Positions 7,957 through 17,343 of a stretch of 64,000 bases of DNA are shown here, piece after piece (the first letter of the stretch is position 1; every line of letters starts with the position of its first letter). This DNA is from Gammaproteobacteria bacterium (lineage in GTDB: Bacteria; Pseudomonadota; Gammaproteobacteria; HyVt-429). Location of the stretch: the NCBI GenBank assembly GCA_013152415.1, contig JAADGI010000005.1:1-64000 (forward strand), given 5' to 3'. The notes below the pieces were generated by a model. That model did not search any database and was not told the origin of the DNA. It worked only from the letters and a program-made list of their open reading frames with translations. Made by a program: the position numbers and the translations under genes.

Positions 7957-10900
7957 ATGCCCGAAACCTACACAATAAAAATGCCCCAGCTCTCGGATAC
8001 CATGACCGAAGGTACGGTGGTGTCCTGGGAAAAAACCGTCGGCGAATTCGTTGCTCGTGGCAGCATCGTGGCTACTATAGAAACCGACAAGGCCATTATG
8101 GATGTGGAGGTGTTCAAAGAAGGCTACCTCTCCGGCCCCCTGGCCGAAGTCGATAGCGTGATTGCTGTGGGTGAGGCCATTGCCTATCTGGTGGCCACCC
8201 AGGCCGAAGTCGGTGCCGACACATCAACACCCTCATCGACATCAACACCAGACACAGCCGCTGATACTGACACCACCGGTGACAGCGTTAGTGGCGTACC
8301 AGAGGGTGCGATAACCGTTAAAATGCCCCAGCTTTCGGACACCATGACCGAAGGTACGGTGGTGTCCTGGGAAAAGAACATTGGCGATCAAATCAGCCGC
8401 GGCACTGTGGTGGCCACTGTAGAGACCGACAAGGCCATCATGGATGTGGAAGTATTCAAAGAAGGCTACCTCTCCGGCCCCCTGGCCGAAGTCGATAGCG
8501 TGATTGCCGTAGGTGAGGCCATCGCCTACCTGGTGGGTGAGCCATCCCAGGTCGCTGACACCACCCGCAAGGCCACTCAGGCCCCGCCTGTGGCAATGGT
8601 CTCGACCACACCCAGGACCGAGCCATCCGGTACCCCCAAGTCCAAGACCAAGATTCCGGCCATGCCCAGTGGTGCCAGCCCCGCGCCCAGGCCCCGTAGC
8701 GCCCAAGCCACCCCCTATGCACGCCAACTGGCCGGGGCTCACGGTATTGATATCGAACACCTGACCGGCAGCGGTAGTGATGGCATTATCATCGCCGCAG
8801 ACGTCATGGCCCAAGGTGTGCCCAAGGCCATGGCCCGGCGGATATTTCAGGTACCGGGCGCGGGCCGTGCCATGAATGCCATGGAAAAGGCTGTGGCCCA
8901 CAACATGGAATATTCCCTCTCCATGCCCCTGTTCCGAGTCACCGTCACGGTGTCCCCTGATCGCCTCAAGGCCGCCTCCAAGGCATCAGGTTACTCGCTC
9001 ACGGTGACCCTGGCCAAGGCCGCCGCCCTGGCCATCCAACAATACCCCAAGGTCAACGCGGTCTATCAACACGAAGACCAGATCCTGGAACGGCAGCAAA
9101 TTGATGTGGGCCTGGCGGTGGAGACCGAGGGCATGGGCCTGGTAGTCCCGGTCCTGCGGGATGTCATCAATAACAATCTCGCCCAGCTCAATGCCAGCTG
9201 GAAAGACCTGGTGGAACGCGCCCGGCATCGCCGCCTCAAGCCGGAAGAATACTCTAACCCAAGCTTTACCATCTCCAATATGGGTATGCTGGGGGTCACT
9301 CTGTTCGATGCCATCCCGGTGCCCGGCACCTCGGCCATCTTTGCCATTGCCACTAGCGGCCCCGAAGGCATGCCGGTGACCCTCACCGCCGATCACCGTA
9401 TCGTCAATGGTGCCGATGCGGCACGCTTTCTAAATACCTTCAAAGAATTAGTCGAACAACCGGATGATTGGCTCAAAGGTGATCCCGTCAGCGCCTCGCC
9501 GCCACCGGTATCTGCCATTCCCGATGGGGACTGGGACTACGATGTGGTGATCATAGGCGCGGGACCCGGTGGTGAAGACTGCGCCCGGGACCTGGCCCAG
9601 GCCGGCAAAAAAGTGGCTATGATTTCGGACGCCCCCTTCCCCGGAGGGGAGTGTCTGTGGCGCGGTTGCATACCGTCCAAGGCCTGGCGTGCCGGTGCCG
9701 ATCGGATTCGGGATCGCGCTCATGATGCCCACCTGGGGGTGATGAATACCACTGAACCAAAATTGGACTGGGAGCGTTTGGAGCAAACCCGTCGCAAGGT
9801 GCTCGAGACCCGGGGCGATATGGCCTTAAAAACGGATAAGGGCGTACATATCAATTATATTCAAGGCTTCGCTCGCTTTGCCTCGGACCACAGCATCAGC
9901 GTAGACACCGGCGGTAACAGCGATGACCCCCACAGTCGTGCCCCTGTGGGTGATGGCAAAAATGTCGAGACGATCCGTTTCGGTGCCGCAGTGATCGCTA
10001 CCGGCGCGCCGCCCTTCGTACCACCCATTACCGGTGCTGACAATAAAGGTGTACTCACCTCGGATACGGTGTGGTCCCTCAAGGCACCCCCCAAGCGTTT
10101 GGCCATCGTCGGCGCCGGTGCCATTGGTATGGAGATGGCCCAGATCTTCTCGGACTTTGGCAGCACGGTACTCGTTGTCGAGGCCCAGGATCGAATCCTG
10201 GCCGAAGTCGAACCGGAGATCGCCAAGACCCTGTCGGCGGTGCTGGAAAAAGAACCCAAGCTGACCCTGGCCACCGGTGCCAAAGTAGAAAAGATTACGG
10301 GGAAACCCGGCTCGATGAGCTTGCACTACGCCAAAGACGAGGGCAAATCGACGAGCTTCAAGTGCGATTACGTGTTGTTCGCTACCGGCAAGCGCCCAAT
10401 GCTCGAGCCCCTGGAGCTGGACAAGGCCGGGGTTCAGTCCAACAAGGGTGTGATCAGTGCCAACGCCCAATGCCGTACCAGCATCCCCCACATCTTCGCG
10501 GTAGGTGATGTGATCGGCGGGCTGATGTTGGCCCATACCGCCGGCCAGCAGGGCCGCGTGGCGGCGGCCACCCTACTCGGTGAATCCATGGCCTACGATC
10601 AGGCCAAGGACTGTGGTGTCATCTTCACCCGTCCCCAGGCCGCCTTCGTGGGTCTTTCTGTGGAACAGGCCAAGGCCGCTGGAATCAATGCGGTGGAAAT
10701 CAAGACTCCCATGCGCATCGACGCCAAGGCCATGATCACCAACGAAACTGAAGGCATGATCAAACTGGTGGCGGACAAAGACAGTCGGCGTATCGTGGGC
10801 ATGCACATGCTGGCCGATCACACCGATACACTTATTGGCGAGGGCGTCATGATGGTGGCCGGGGACATGACCCTGGAACAGGTGGCCCATGCCATCCACC

Positions 10901-10989
10901 CCCACCCCACCCAAACCGAGATGTTCGGTGACATGGCCCGCCGCCTGTTGGCCCGCCTGCGCCGGAGTAAGAAAAAAACCAATGCGTAA
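7957..10989 (+). CDS. fused pyruvate dehydrogenase E2-E3 (acetyltransferase plus dihydrolipoyl dehydrogenase)
   Basis: A 1010-residue fusion. Two lipoyl domains come first (about 4-80 and 118-194), with lipoyl-lysines K45 and K159 in identical ETDKAIMDVEVF settings. A Pro/Ala/Thr-rich linker, an E3-binding domain (about 250-285) and the E2 acetyltransferase domain (about 300-505) follow. A complete E3 follows, with FAD-binding GAGPGG from 534, redox cysteines C566 and C571 in ECLWRGCIPSK, a second Rossmann fold near 715 and the C-terminal HPHPT-x-TE motif. The acetyltransferase motif reads HRIVNG (H480, N484) rather than HRxxDG. E2 and E3 are normally separate proteins. The start ATG has no clear ribosome site. 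It acts in the cytoplasm with the E1 subunits coded just upstream. Confidence 0.93.
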   Translation: MPETYTIKMPQLSDTMTEGTVVSWEKTVGEFVARGSIVATIETDKAIMDVEVFKEGYLSGPLAEVDSVIAVGEAIAYLVATQAEVGADTSTPSSTSTPDTAADTDTTGDSVSGVPEGAITVKMPQLSDTMTEGTVVSWEKNIGDQISRGTVVATVETDKAIMDVEVFKEGYLSGPLAEVDSVIAVGEAIAYLVGEPSQVADTTRKATQAPPVAMVSTTPRTEPSGTPKSKTKIPAMPSGASPAPRPRSAQATPYARQLAGAHGIDIEHLTGSGSDGIIIAADVMAQGVPKAMARRIFQVPGAGRAMNAMEKAVAHNMEYSLSMPLFRVTVTVSPDRLKAASKASGYSLTVTLAKAAALAIQQYPKVNAVYQHEDQILERQQIDVGLAVETEGMGLVVPVLRDVINNNLAQLNASWKDLVERARHRRLKPEEYSNPSFTISNMGMLGVTLFDAIPVPGTSAIFAIATSGPEGMPVTLTADHRIVNGADAARFLNTFKELVEQPDDWLKGDPVSASPPPVSAIPDGDWDYDVVIIGAGPGGEDCARDLAQAGKKVAMISDAPFPGGECLWRGCIPSKAWRAGADRIRDRAHDAHLGVMNTTEPKLDWERLEQTRRKVLETRGDMALKTDKGVHINYIQGFARFASDHSISVDTGGNSDDPHSRAPVGDGKNVETIRFGAAVIATGAPPFVPPITGADNKGVLTSDTVWSLKAPPKRLAIVGAGAIGMEMAQIFSDFGSTVLVVEAQDRILAEVEPEIAKTLSAVLEKEPKLTLATGAKVEKITGKPGSMSLHYAKDEGKSTSFKCDYVLFATGKRPMLEPLELDKAGVQSNKGVISANAQCRTSIPHIFAVGDVIGGLMLAHTAGQQGRVAAATLLGESMAYDQAKDCGVIFTRPQAAFVGLSVEQAKAAGINAVEIKTPMRIDAKAMITNETEGMIKLVADKDSRRIVGMHMLADHTDTLIGEGVMMVAGDMTLEQVAHAIHPHPTQTEMFGDMARRLLARLRRSKKKTNA

Positions 10990-10998
10990 CTAGTTTTA

Positions 10999-11140
10999 GC
11001 CGCAAAGACGCAAAGAAAAGACTCGGCAGCCTTACGCAATACATGCCTGTTAAGTCACATTCAACACGCAAGCCAAAGACTTAGAAGACAGGTTAGAATA
11101 TAGTACCTCTTGAATCTTTGCGTCTTCGCGCCTTTGCGGC
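10999..11140. repeat. long inverted repeat before argG
   Basis: The left arm at 10999-11015 (GCCGCAAAGACGCAAAG) is matched in reverse complement by the right arm at 11116-11140, with an eight-base insertion in the right arm. About 100 bases lie between. The left arm starts ten bases after the E2-E3 stop; the right arm ends 14 bases before the argG ATG. A closely similar element stands in front of hemE. Confidence 0.7.
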
Positions 11141-11154
11141 AAATCTTTTTATTT

Positions 11155-12381
11155 ATGAACAAAATCAAGAAAGTAGTACTCGCCTATTCGGGTGGTCTGG
11201 ACACTTCGGTGATTCTGAAGTGGCTGGCCGAAACCTATGGCTGTGAGGTGGTGACCTTTACCGCCGATATCGGTCAGGGTGAGGAGGTCGAGCCGGCCCG
11301 GGCCAAGGCCGAGGCCATGGGGGTCAAGGAAATCTATATCGAAGACCTGCGTGAAGAATTTGTGCGTAACTACGTCTTCCCCATGTTTCGCGCCAATGCC
11401 CTCTACGAGGGCGAATATCTACTGGGCACCTCCATCGCCCGGCCCCTCATTGCCAAACGCCTGGTTGAAATCGCCAACGAAACCGGGGGTGATGCCATCT
11501 CCCACGGCGCCACCGGCAAGGGCAATGACCAGGTCCGCTTCGAACTGGGTGCCTATGCCCTGAACCCGGATATCAAGATCATCGCACCCTGGCGGCAGTG
11601 GGACCTCAGCTCCCGCAAGACCTTGCTCGACTACGCAGAACAACACGCTATCCCGGTGGAAATGAAGCGAGGCAGCAAGTCCCCCTATTCCATGGATGCC
11701 AACCTGCTGCACATCTCCTACGAAGGTGACATCCTCGAAGACCCCTGGGCCGAACCGGAGGCGGACATGTGGCGTTGGACCACCGACCCGCAGACGGCAC
11801 CCGACACGCCCCAGGTCATCGAAATTGGCTATGAACAGGGTGACCCGGTCACCGTCGATGGTGAGGTACTGACACCGGCCAGCCTATTGGAAAAACTAAA
11901 CACCCTAGGGGGCAAACACGGCATCGGTCGCGCCGACATTGTCGAAAATCGCTACGTGGGCATGAAGTCCCGGGGCTGCTATGAAACTCCCGGAGGCACC
12001 ATTTTACTGAAGGCCCATCGGGCTATGGAATCCCTGACCCTGGACCGTGAAGCCGCCCATCTTAAAGACGAGCTCATGCCCCGTTATGCCAGCCTGATCT
12101 ACAACGGTTACTGGTGGAGCCCGGAACGGAAGATGCTCCAGGCCCTCATCGACGCCAGCCAGGGTGTAGTCAATGGCGTGGTTCGACTGTCTCTTTTCAA
12201 GGGATCTGTTTCTGTGCTGGGTCGCCGTTCCGAGACTCACAGCCTGTTCGATGAGTCTATCGCCACCTTCGAAGATGACGCCGGGGCCTATGACCAGAAA
12301 GACGCTGCGGGTTTTATCAAATTAAACGCCTTGCGCCTGCGTATCGGTTATAGTAACAAAGGTCCGGAAAGCTCAGATTAA
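11155..12381 (+). CDS. argG: argininosuccinate synthase
   Basis: Joins citrulline and aspartate with ATP to give argininosuccinate. The protein is 408 residues from the ATG at 11155, the usual length of the shorter bacterial type. The N-terminal AYSGGLDTS is the P-loop of the N-type ATP pyrophosphatases, starting near residue 9, and [12 protein letters not shown] near residue 120 is the citrulline/aspartate region. A further in-frame start at 11110 lies inside the right arm of the inverted repeat and is rejected. No good ribosome site is visible because the repeat runs almost to the start codon. Confidence 0.96.
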   Translation: MNKIKKVVLAYSGGLDTSVILKWLAETYGCEVVTFTADIGQGEEVEPARAKAEAMGVKEIYIEDLREEFVRNYVFPMFRANALYEGEYLLGTSIARPLIAKRLVEIANETGGDAISHGATGKGNDQVRFELGAYALNPDIKIIAPWRQWDLSSRKTLLDYAEQHAIPVEMKRGSKSPYSMDANLLHISYEGDILEDPWAEPEADMWRWTTDPQTAPDTPQVIEIGYEQGDPVTVDGEVLTPASLLEKLNTLGGKHGIGRADIVENRYVGMKSRGCYETPGGTILLKAHRAMESLTLDREAAHLKDELMPRYASLIYNGYWWSPERKMLQALIDASQGVVNGVVRLSLFKGSVSVLGRRSETHSLFDESIATFEDDAGAYDQKDAAGFIKLNALRLRIGYSNKGPESSD

Positions 12382-12523
12382 ATCAGAGTCCCAAGGGCCA
12401 CCACCTACCCGGGCGGCTCTGGGTCACCTACACTACTTGTAAGTAAAGCCTCAAATAGCGGGGTTTGTTGGTTTAAAGACACTGGACTCCCAGTCCGATG
12501 AATGGTCAACCCTGGAGGTAACG

Positions 12524-12595
12524 ATGGGCGCAGCATGGAATCCTACCCAAATGACCCCACTACCGCACTGTGACACCCCACCCAGAATAAACTGA
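12524..12595 (+). CDS. possible 23-residue leader ORF
   Basis: ATG at 12524 is preceded by GGAGG five bases upstream, and the frame stops at TGA 12593-12595. The product starts MGAAWNPTQM and is Pro-rich. It sits in the 247-base gap before the five-PAS GGDEF/EAL gene and stops 33 bases before that gene's ATG. Only the ribosome site supports it; it could be a leader peptide or chance. Confidence 0.22.
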   Translation: MGAAWNPTQMTPLPHCDTPPRIN

Positions 12596-12628
12596 TGGCC
12601 ATCACCTACAAAATCTAACCCGCACTCT

Positions 12629-15600
12629 ATGTCCTCAGAACCCAAGCTTGCTAACAAACGGGATGATCATCCGGGTCAGGCCAATGGTCTTATCCACAAT
12701 CTGCGCAGTATCGTCGACAACCTGCAAGACACGATCTACCAAACGGATATCCAGGGACTCATCACTTGGGCCAGCCGGCCCGTGCACAAGCTTTTAGGCC
12801 ATAGCCCAGAAGAACTCGTCGGTACAACCCTAAGTTTCCTCTATGTCGACGAATCAGATTGTGATCGCTTCCTGTTGTCACTGGAAAACAGTGGTGGCCA
12901 TCTGGATGATTTTCGTTCCCGTCTGCGTCATAAGGATGGCTCCGAGATATGGGTCTCTATCAATGCGGCTTATTTCTACGATGAAGCAGATGAGGTGCTT
13001 GGGATAGCAGGGTCGATTCGTGATATCTCCAACCTGATCAATACGGAACAGGCCTTTCTTGAAAGTGAACAGAAATTTCGTTCCCTGGCCGAGACCTCAG
13101 CCAATTGTATTTTTGTCTATCGTGAAAAATTTCTCTATGTGAACCCCGCCCTTGAGACTATTACTGGTTATAGCTCTGAAGAACTCTTGCAGAAAAATGT
13201 CTGTGATATCGTGCATCCGGACTTTCACGAACTGATACTGTCACGAAGTAGAGCGCGCCTGACAGGAAAATTAGCACCTCAACGTTACGAGCTGAAATTT
13301 ATCAGTAAAAACGGTGACGAGAGATGGCTGGATTTTGCCTCTGGTATTATTCAATTTGAGGGGGTACCGGCCGGAGTCGCATCGGCACTGGACATTACCG
13401 AACAAAAAGCCGCACATAACGCTTTACGCCTGTCTGAAGAAAGATTTCGAAAGGTATTCGAAGCCAATGCCGCCGTTATTACTATAAATAAAATTGAAGA
13501 TGGCGAATATATTGATGTCAATGAAAGTTTTGTCAAAGTATCAGGGTTTAGTCGTGAGGAAGCTATTGGCCGAACTTCCCTGGATCTGGGGGTTTGGGAC
13601 AAACCTGAAGACCGAAAAAAACTTGTCCAAGATTTGCAGAACAAAGGGTTTGTGCATGATTTTGAATTTGGATTTCGCAGCAAATCCGGTGAGCTGAAAC
13701 ACGTATTGTCCTCGGCCGAAAAAGTGGATATCGCGGGATGCCCGTGCCTGCTTTTTATTGGCCTGGATATTAGTGATCGAAAGAAATATGAAAACGCCCT
13801 ACGCGCCTCGGAAGAAAAATATCGCCTACTCGTAGACAATGCCAAGGATGCTATTTTTATAGCTCAAGGTCCACACGTTAAGTTCCCCAACCCCATGGCT
13901 CTGGAAATCAGCGGGTATAACAAAAACGAATTGGAAAAAAAATCGTTACATGAACTCATCCACCCAGATGATCGACAGATGGTGCTTAACCGATACAAAA
14001 ATCGCCTTGCCGGTAACAACGAACCGGATAATTACCAGTTTCAAATCCTGACCCGATCGGGTACCGCTCGTTGGGTGGAAAATAGCGTAATGTTGATTAC
14101 CTGGGAAGACAGGCCTGCCACCCTCAATGTAATGCGCGACATCACTGCCCACAAAACAGCCCAGGAGGCCTTATTTGATGAAAAGGAACGGGCCCAGGTA
14201 ACCTTGGAGTCCATAGGTGACGGTGTCATCACCACCAACGCCCAAGGCTGCATCGAGTATCTCAACCCTGTAGCAGAACAACTCGTCGGTTGGCAACCCA
14301 ACCAAGCCCAGGGTCTCAAACTCGTTGAGGTTTTTAACATTATTGATGAAAGCACACGAACACCCATCCATAACCCTGTGGAAACGGTTCTACATCAAGG
14401 TCAGAAGGTTATGGCGCCTGGACAGACGTCCCTGATACGGGCAGACGGCTCTGAATCCTCCATTGAATATGCTGCCTCTCCCATTCGCCACCGGGATGGC
14501 AGTATCATCGGCGCAGTAGTGGTATTTCGAGACGTCACAGAAATGCGAGGCTTGGCGCGCCAACTCAGCCATCAAGCCAGCCACGACAGTCTCACCGGCC
14601 TGATCAATCGACACGAATTTGAAAACCGTCTCAACTACGCTATGGAGAGCGCCAGAACTGAAAACAAGCATCACGCCTTGTGTTATCTGGATCTCGACCA
14701 GTTTAAAGTGGTAAATGACACCTGTGGTCATATCGCCGGTGATGAATTACTCAAACAACTGGCTGCACTACTACAAACCAAGGTACGTGATGTCGACACC
14801 CTGGCCCGATTGGGAGGCGACGAGTTTGGCATCCTGTTGGAAGGATGCCCCCTGGAAAAGGCTCGACAAATTGGAAATAACCTACGCCGCACCGTCAAGG
14901 ATTTTCGTTTTGTGTGGGAAGACAAATCCTTTGAGGTCGGATGCAGCATTGGTCTTGTCCCCATCACCAACCACACGAACTCCCTGTCAGACCTGCTACG
15001 GGCCGCAGATGCCGCCTGCTATGTGGCCAAGGACCTGGGTCGTAACCGGGTTTATGCCTATAAGCCCGATGACGAAGAACTGGCGCGACGACACGGTGAG
15101 ATGCAATGGATTACACGCCTGCATACCGCACTGGAGTTTGATAAATTTGAACTCTACTACCAACCTATCGTTCCCTTATCTGCAAACAATGCCCAGGGTG
15201 AACGTGGCGAAATTCTACTACGCATGCATGATGAAAATGATCAGCAGATTCCGCCCATGGCCTTTATCCCTGCGGCAGAACGCTATGGCATGATGCCAGC
15301 CATTGATCGATGGATTGTTGAGAAAACATTCACCTCCATTAGCAATGCTTCCGCCAAACGTCGCGAAGAAATAGATTGCCTCGCCATCAACTTGTCCGGC
15401 CAATCACTTTCAGACGAGACCTTTCTTGATTTTGTCCTCAATAAATTAGATGAATCGGCGGTCATGCCCGATCAAATTTGCTTTGAAATCACCGAGACCG
15501 CAGCCATTGCCAATCCACAGGGTGCGGTAAGATTTATCGACCACCTAAGGGCCCGTGGCTGTCACTTTGCTCTGGACGACTTTGGTAGTGGTCTAAGCTC

Positions 15601-15865
15601 CTTTGCATACCTCAAGGATATGAATGTGGATTTCCTGAAGATCGATGGCTACTTCGTCCGTGATATTGCCGATGACCCCATCGACCTGGCCATGGTGGAG
15701 TCCATCAATCATATCGGCCATGTCATGGGTATCAAGACCGTTGCTGAGTTCGTTGAAAGTGAATCTGTAATAATCAAGCTAAAGGAGTTGGGTGTAGACT
15801 ATGCCCAAGGTTATTATATTGCCAAACCTCAACCCCTCAGTGAAAGCCTGTTGGCTATACCCTGA
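12629..15865 (+). CDS. five-PAS diguanylate cyclase/phosphodiesterase
   Basis: Cytoplasmic 1078-residue signalling protein without membrane segments. Five PAS-like domains lie at about 28-140, 147-260, 271-390, 396-510 and 523-645. The GGDEF domain has an intact GGDEF at 729-733, consistent with cyclic-di-GMP synthesis. The EAL domain has E-I-L (861-863) in place of E-A-L but keeps the FEITET motif, DDFGSG and KIDG, so phosphodiesterase activity is still possible. Multiple PAS domains suggest sensing of redox state, oxygen or small ligands; none shows an obvious cofactor signature. Neighbours give no operon clue. A second protein of the class lies at 19.1-21.6 kb on the other strand. Confidence 0.92.
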   Translation: MSSEPKLANKRDDHPGQANGLIHNLRSIVDNLQDTIYQTDIQGLITWASRPVHKLLGHSPEELVGTTLSFLYVDESDCDRFLLSLENSGGHLDDFRSRLRHKDGSEIWVSINAAYFYDEADEVLGIAGSIRDISNLINTEQAFLESEQKFRSLAETSANCIFVYREKFLYVNPALETITGYSSEELLQKNVCDIVHPDFHELILSRSRARLTGKLAPQRYELKFISKNGDERWLDFASGIIQFEGVPAGVASALDITEQKAAHNALRLSEERFRKVFEANAAVITINKIEDGEYIDVNESFVKVSGFSREEAIGRTSLDLGVWDKPEDRKKLVQDLQNKGFVHDFEFGFRSKSGELKHVLSSAEKVDIAGCPCLLFIGLDISDRKKYENALRASEEKYRLLVDNAKDAIFIAQGPHVKFPNPMALEISGYNKNELEKKSLHELIHPDDRQMVLNRYKNRLAGNNEPDNYQFQILTRSGTARWVENSVMLITWEDRPATLNVMRDITAHKTAQEALFDEKERAQVTLESIGDGVITTNAQGCIEYLNPVAEQLVGWQPNQAQGLKLVEVFNIIDESTRTPIHNPVETVLHQGQKVMAPGQTSLIRADGSESSIEYAASPIRHRDGSIIGAVVVFRDVTEMRGLARQLSHQASHDSLTGLINRHEFENRLNYAMESARTENKHHALCYLDLDQFKVVNDTCGHIAGDELLKQLAALLQTKVRDVDTLARLGGDEFGILLEGCPLEKARQIGNNLRRTVKDFRFVWEDKSFEVGCSIGLVPITNHTNSLSDLLRAADAACYVAKDLGRNRVYAYKPDDEELARRHGEMQWITRLHTALEFDKFELYYQPIVPLSANNAQGERGEILLRMHDENDQQIPPMAFIPAAERYGMMPAIDRWIVEKTFTSISNASAKRREEIDCLAINLSGQSLSDETFLDFVLNKLDESAVMPDQICFEITETAAIANPQGAVRFIDHLRARGCHFALDDFGSGLSSFAYLKDMNVDFLKIDGYFVRDIADDPIDLAMVESINHIGHVMGIKTVAEFVESESVIIKLKELGVDYAQGYYIAKPQPLSESLLAIP

Positions 15866-15963
15866 AACAGAACCACAAACTGCTAAACGCAGGACTATAC
15901 TTGTGGACTTGCTTTATCAGGGCTATATTCCAACACCCTGATCACCCTTAAAATACAAACAGT

Positions 15964-16374
15964 ATGCGCATTTTGCACACCATGATACGCGTGGGCGATC
16001 TGGATCGCTCCATTGGATTCTACAAAGATATACTTGGCATGCAGTTGTTGCGCCGAACAGATTACGACCAAGGCCGCTTCACCTTGGTATTTATGGGTTA
16101 TGGCCTGGAATCGGAACAGGCCGTCATTGAGCTCACCTATAACTGGGATACCGACGGCTATGATCTTGGCACAGGCTTTGGCCACATCGCCATCGAAGTG
16201 GAGGATGCCTATCAGGCCTGCGTAGGAATAAAAGAGGGTGGCGGCAATGTGGTGCGAGAGGCCGGACCCATGAAGCACGGCACGACTGTTATTGCCTTTG
16301 TGGAAGACCCCGATGGCTATAAGATTGAACTGATTCAAAAAAATACCGGATTGACTAAACATGAAATGGATTGA
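15964..16374 (+). CDS. gloA: lactoylglutathione lyase (glyoxalase I)
   Basis: Isomerises the methylglyoxal-glutathione adduct to S-lactoylglutathione, removing a toxic product of sugar metabolism. At 136 residues it is the usual bacterial size. Metal ligands H5, E56, H74 and E122 are all present in the expected two-module layout ([28 protein letters not shown]). The Ni-dependent class is inferred from the short form. It overlaps the next small gene by 14 bases, so both are probably on one mRNA. Confidence 0.95.
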   Translation: MRILHTMIRVGDLDRSIGFYKDILGMQLLRRTDYDQGRFTLVFMGYGLESEQAVIELTYNWDTDGYDLGTGFGHIAIEVEDAYQACVGIKEGGGNVVREAGPMKHGTTVIAFVEDPDGYKIELIQKNTGLTKHEMD

Positions 16375-16585
16375 TCGTATACCTTTACTCCCTCTCGGCT
16401 TGTTGGCTGTATTTCTGGGTATCGCACCACTACACCCAGAACCCCATTTATTCGAAAAAACCAGGATGCTGATACAGGGCAACCTGATCCGTGCTATTGA
16501 TATTTTTGATCTTTTTTTTCACGGTAGCGCGCCCTTGTTATTTATCATACGAGTCATAAGAAAAATCACACGATCAAAGAAATAA
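16361..16585 (+). CDS. small conserved membrane protein
   Basis: A 74-residue protein starting [13 protein letters not shown], with a hydrophobic N-terminal helix (about 8-24) and a second near 47-63, and a basic tail. Short proteins of this type (WIDRIP...PEPHL...IDIFDL) recur in proteobacteria and are often mislabelled RND transporter; no transport function is shown. The ATG overlaps the end of gloA by 14 bases, which supports it as a real coupled gene. Function unknown. Confidence 0.65.
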   Translation: MKWIDRIPLLPLGLLAVFLGIAPLHPEPHLFEKTRMLIQGNLIRAIDIFDLFFHGSAPLLFIIRVIRKITRSKK

Positions 16586-16624
16586 ACGAGTAGCACTATC
16601 GAATCTACAAGCAACCCCAACAAG

Positions 16625-17329
16625 ATGGAATCCTCAAGAATATCCATCGCGGTCATTGTACCCATCTTGAACGAGGCCCGTGTTCTTAAAAAGCTTATCG
16701 CTCAACTTGTGCAGCAAGGCTTTGGGGAAATTATCCTGGTTGACGGGGGCAGTAAGGATGGATCAGCCACCATCGCCGACAACGAACTGGCAAAACATGC
16801 AGGTAAGTCTTCCGGGCTAATCATTCATAGCCCCCGGGGGCGTGCCACTCAAATGAACCGAGGAGCCGCCGAAGCCAAGGCCCAAGTCTTATTGTTCCTT
16901 CACGCTGACACCTTCCTACCCACCCAAGCGACACACCTTATCAATCGGGCCTTATCCAACAAGCGTTGCTGGGGACACTTTAACGTGCGATTAAACGGTA
17001 AAAATATTCTCTATCGAATTATTGAATTCACCATGAATCTGCGATCGAGGATCAGCGGTATCGCCACGGGTGACCAATGTATTTTTGTCGAACGAAAAAT
17101 ATTCAACCGGCTGGGTGGCTATACCACTATTCCTATTATGGAAGATATCGAATTTAGCAAACGTCTGAAGACCTTGGGCAGGCCTGCAAGAATCAACGAC
17201 ACAGTTTTAACATCCACCCGGCGTTGGTCTAGCAGAGGTATTATTCGGACTATATTGACCATGTGGACCCTGCGTCTATTATTTTGGCTCAGGGTTAAAC
17301 CCTCCATCCTCGCCCGATATTATCCGTAG
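16625..17329 (+). CDS. TIGR04283-type glycosyltransferase
   Basis: Family 2, GT-A fold glycosyltransferase of 234 residues. The N-terminal VIVPILNEARVL strand is the nucleotide-sugar fold, VDGGSKDGS follows near 39-47, and the metal-binding FLHADT is near 94-99. The TIGR04283 family is often placed with arsenosugar synthesis genes, but no ArsM or ArsS radical-SAM gene is in the window, so the link to arsenic is only by family. It is paired with the next gene, 14 bases downstream, as is usual for TIGR04283/TIGR04282. The C-terminus has a short hydrophobic segment. Confidence 0.8.
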   Translation: MESSRISIAVIVPILNEARVLKKLIAQLVQQGFGEIILVDGGSKDGSATIADNELAKHAGKSSGLIIHSPRGRATQMNRGAAEAKAQVLLFLHADTFLPTQATHLINRALSNKRCWGHFNVRLNGKNILYRIIEFTMNLRSRISGIATGDQCIFVERKIFNRLGGYTTIPIMEDIEFSKRLKTLGRPARINDTVLTSTRRWSSRGIIRTILTMWTLRLLFWLRVKPSILARYYP

Positions 17330-17343
17330 CCACAACAACCAGG

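Noticed and set aside
9826..10536. 236-codon minus-strand ORF inside the E3 part of the fusion
   Set aside because: Shadow of a strongly coding frame on the other strand; composition is typical of antisense reading in GC-rich codons.
12382..12628. Possible cyclic-di-GMP riboswitch ahead of the five-PAS gene
   Set aside because: The conserved GEMM core bases and tetraloop receptor are not seen.
15895..16482. 195-codon minus-strand ORF across gloA
   Set aside because: Antisense to a clearly recognised gloA with intact metal ligands.
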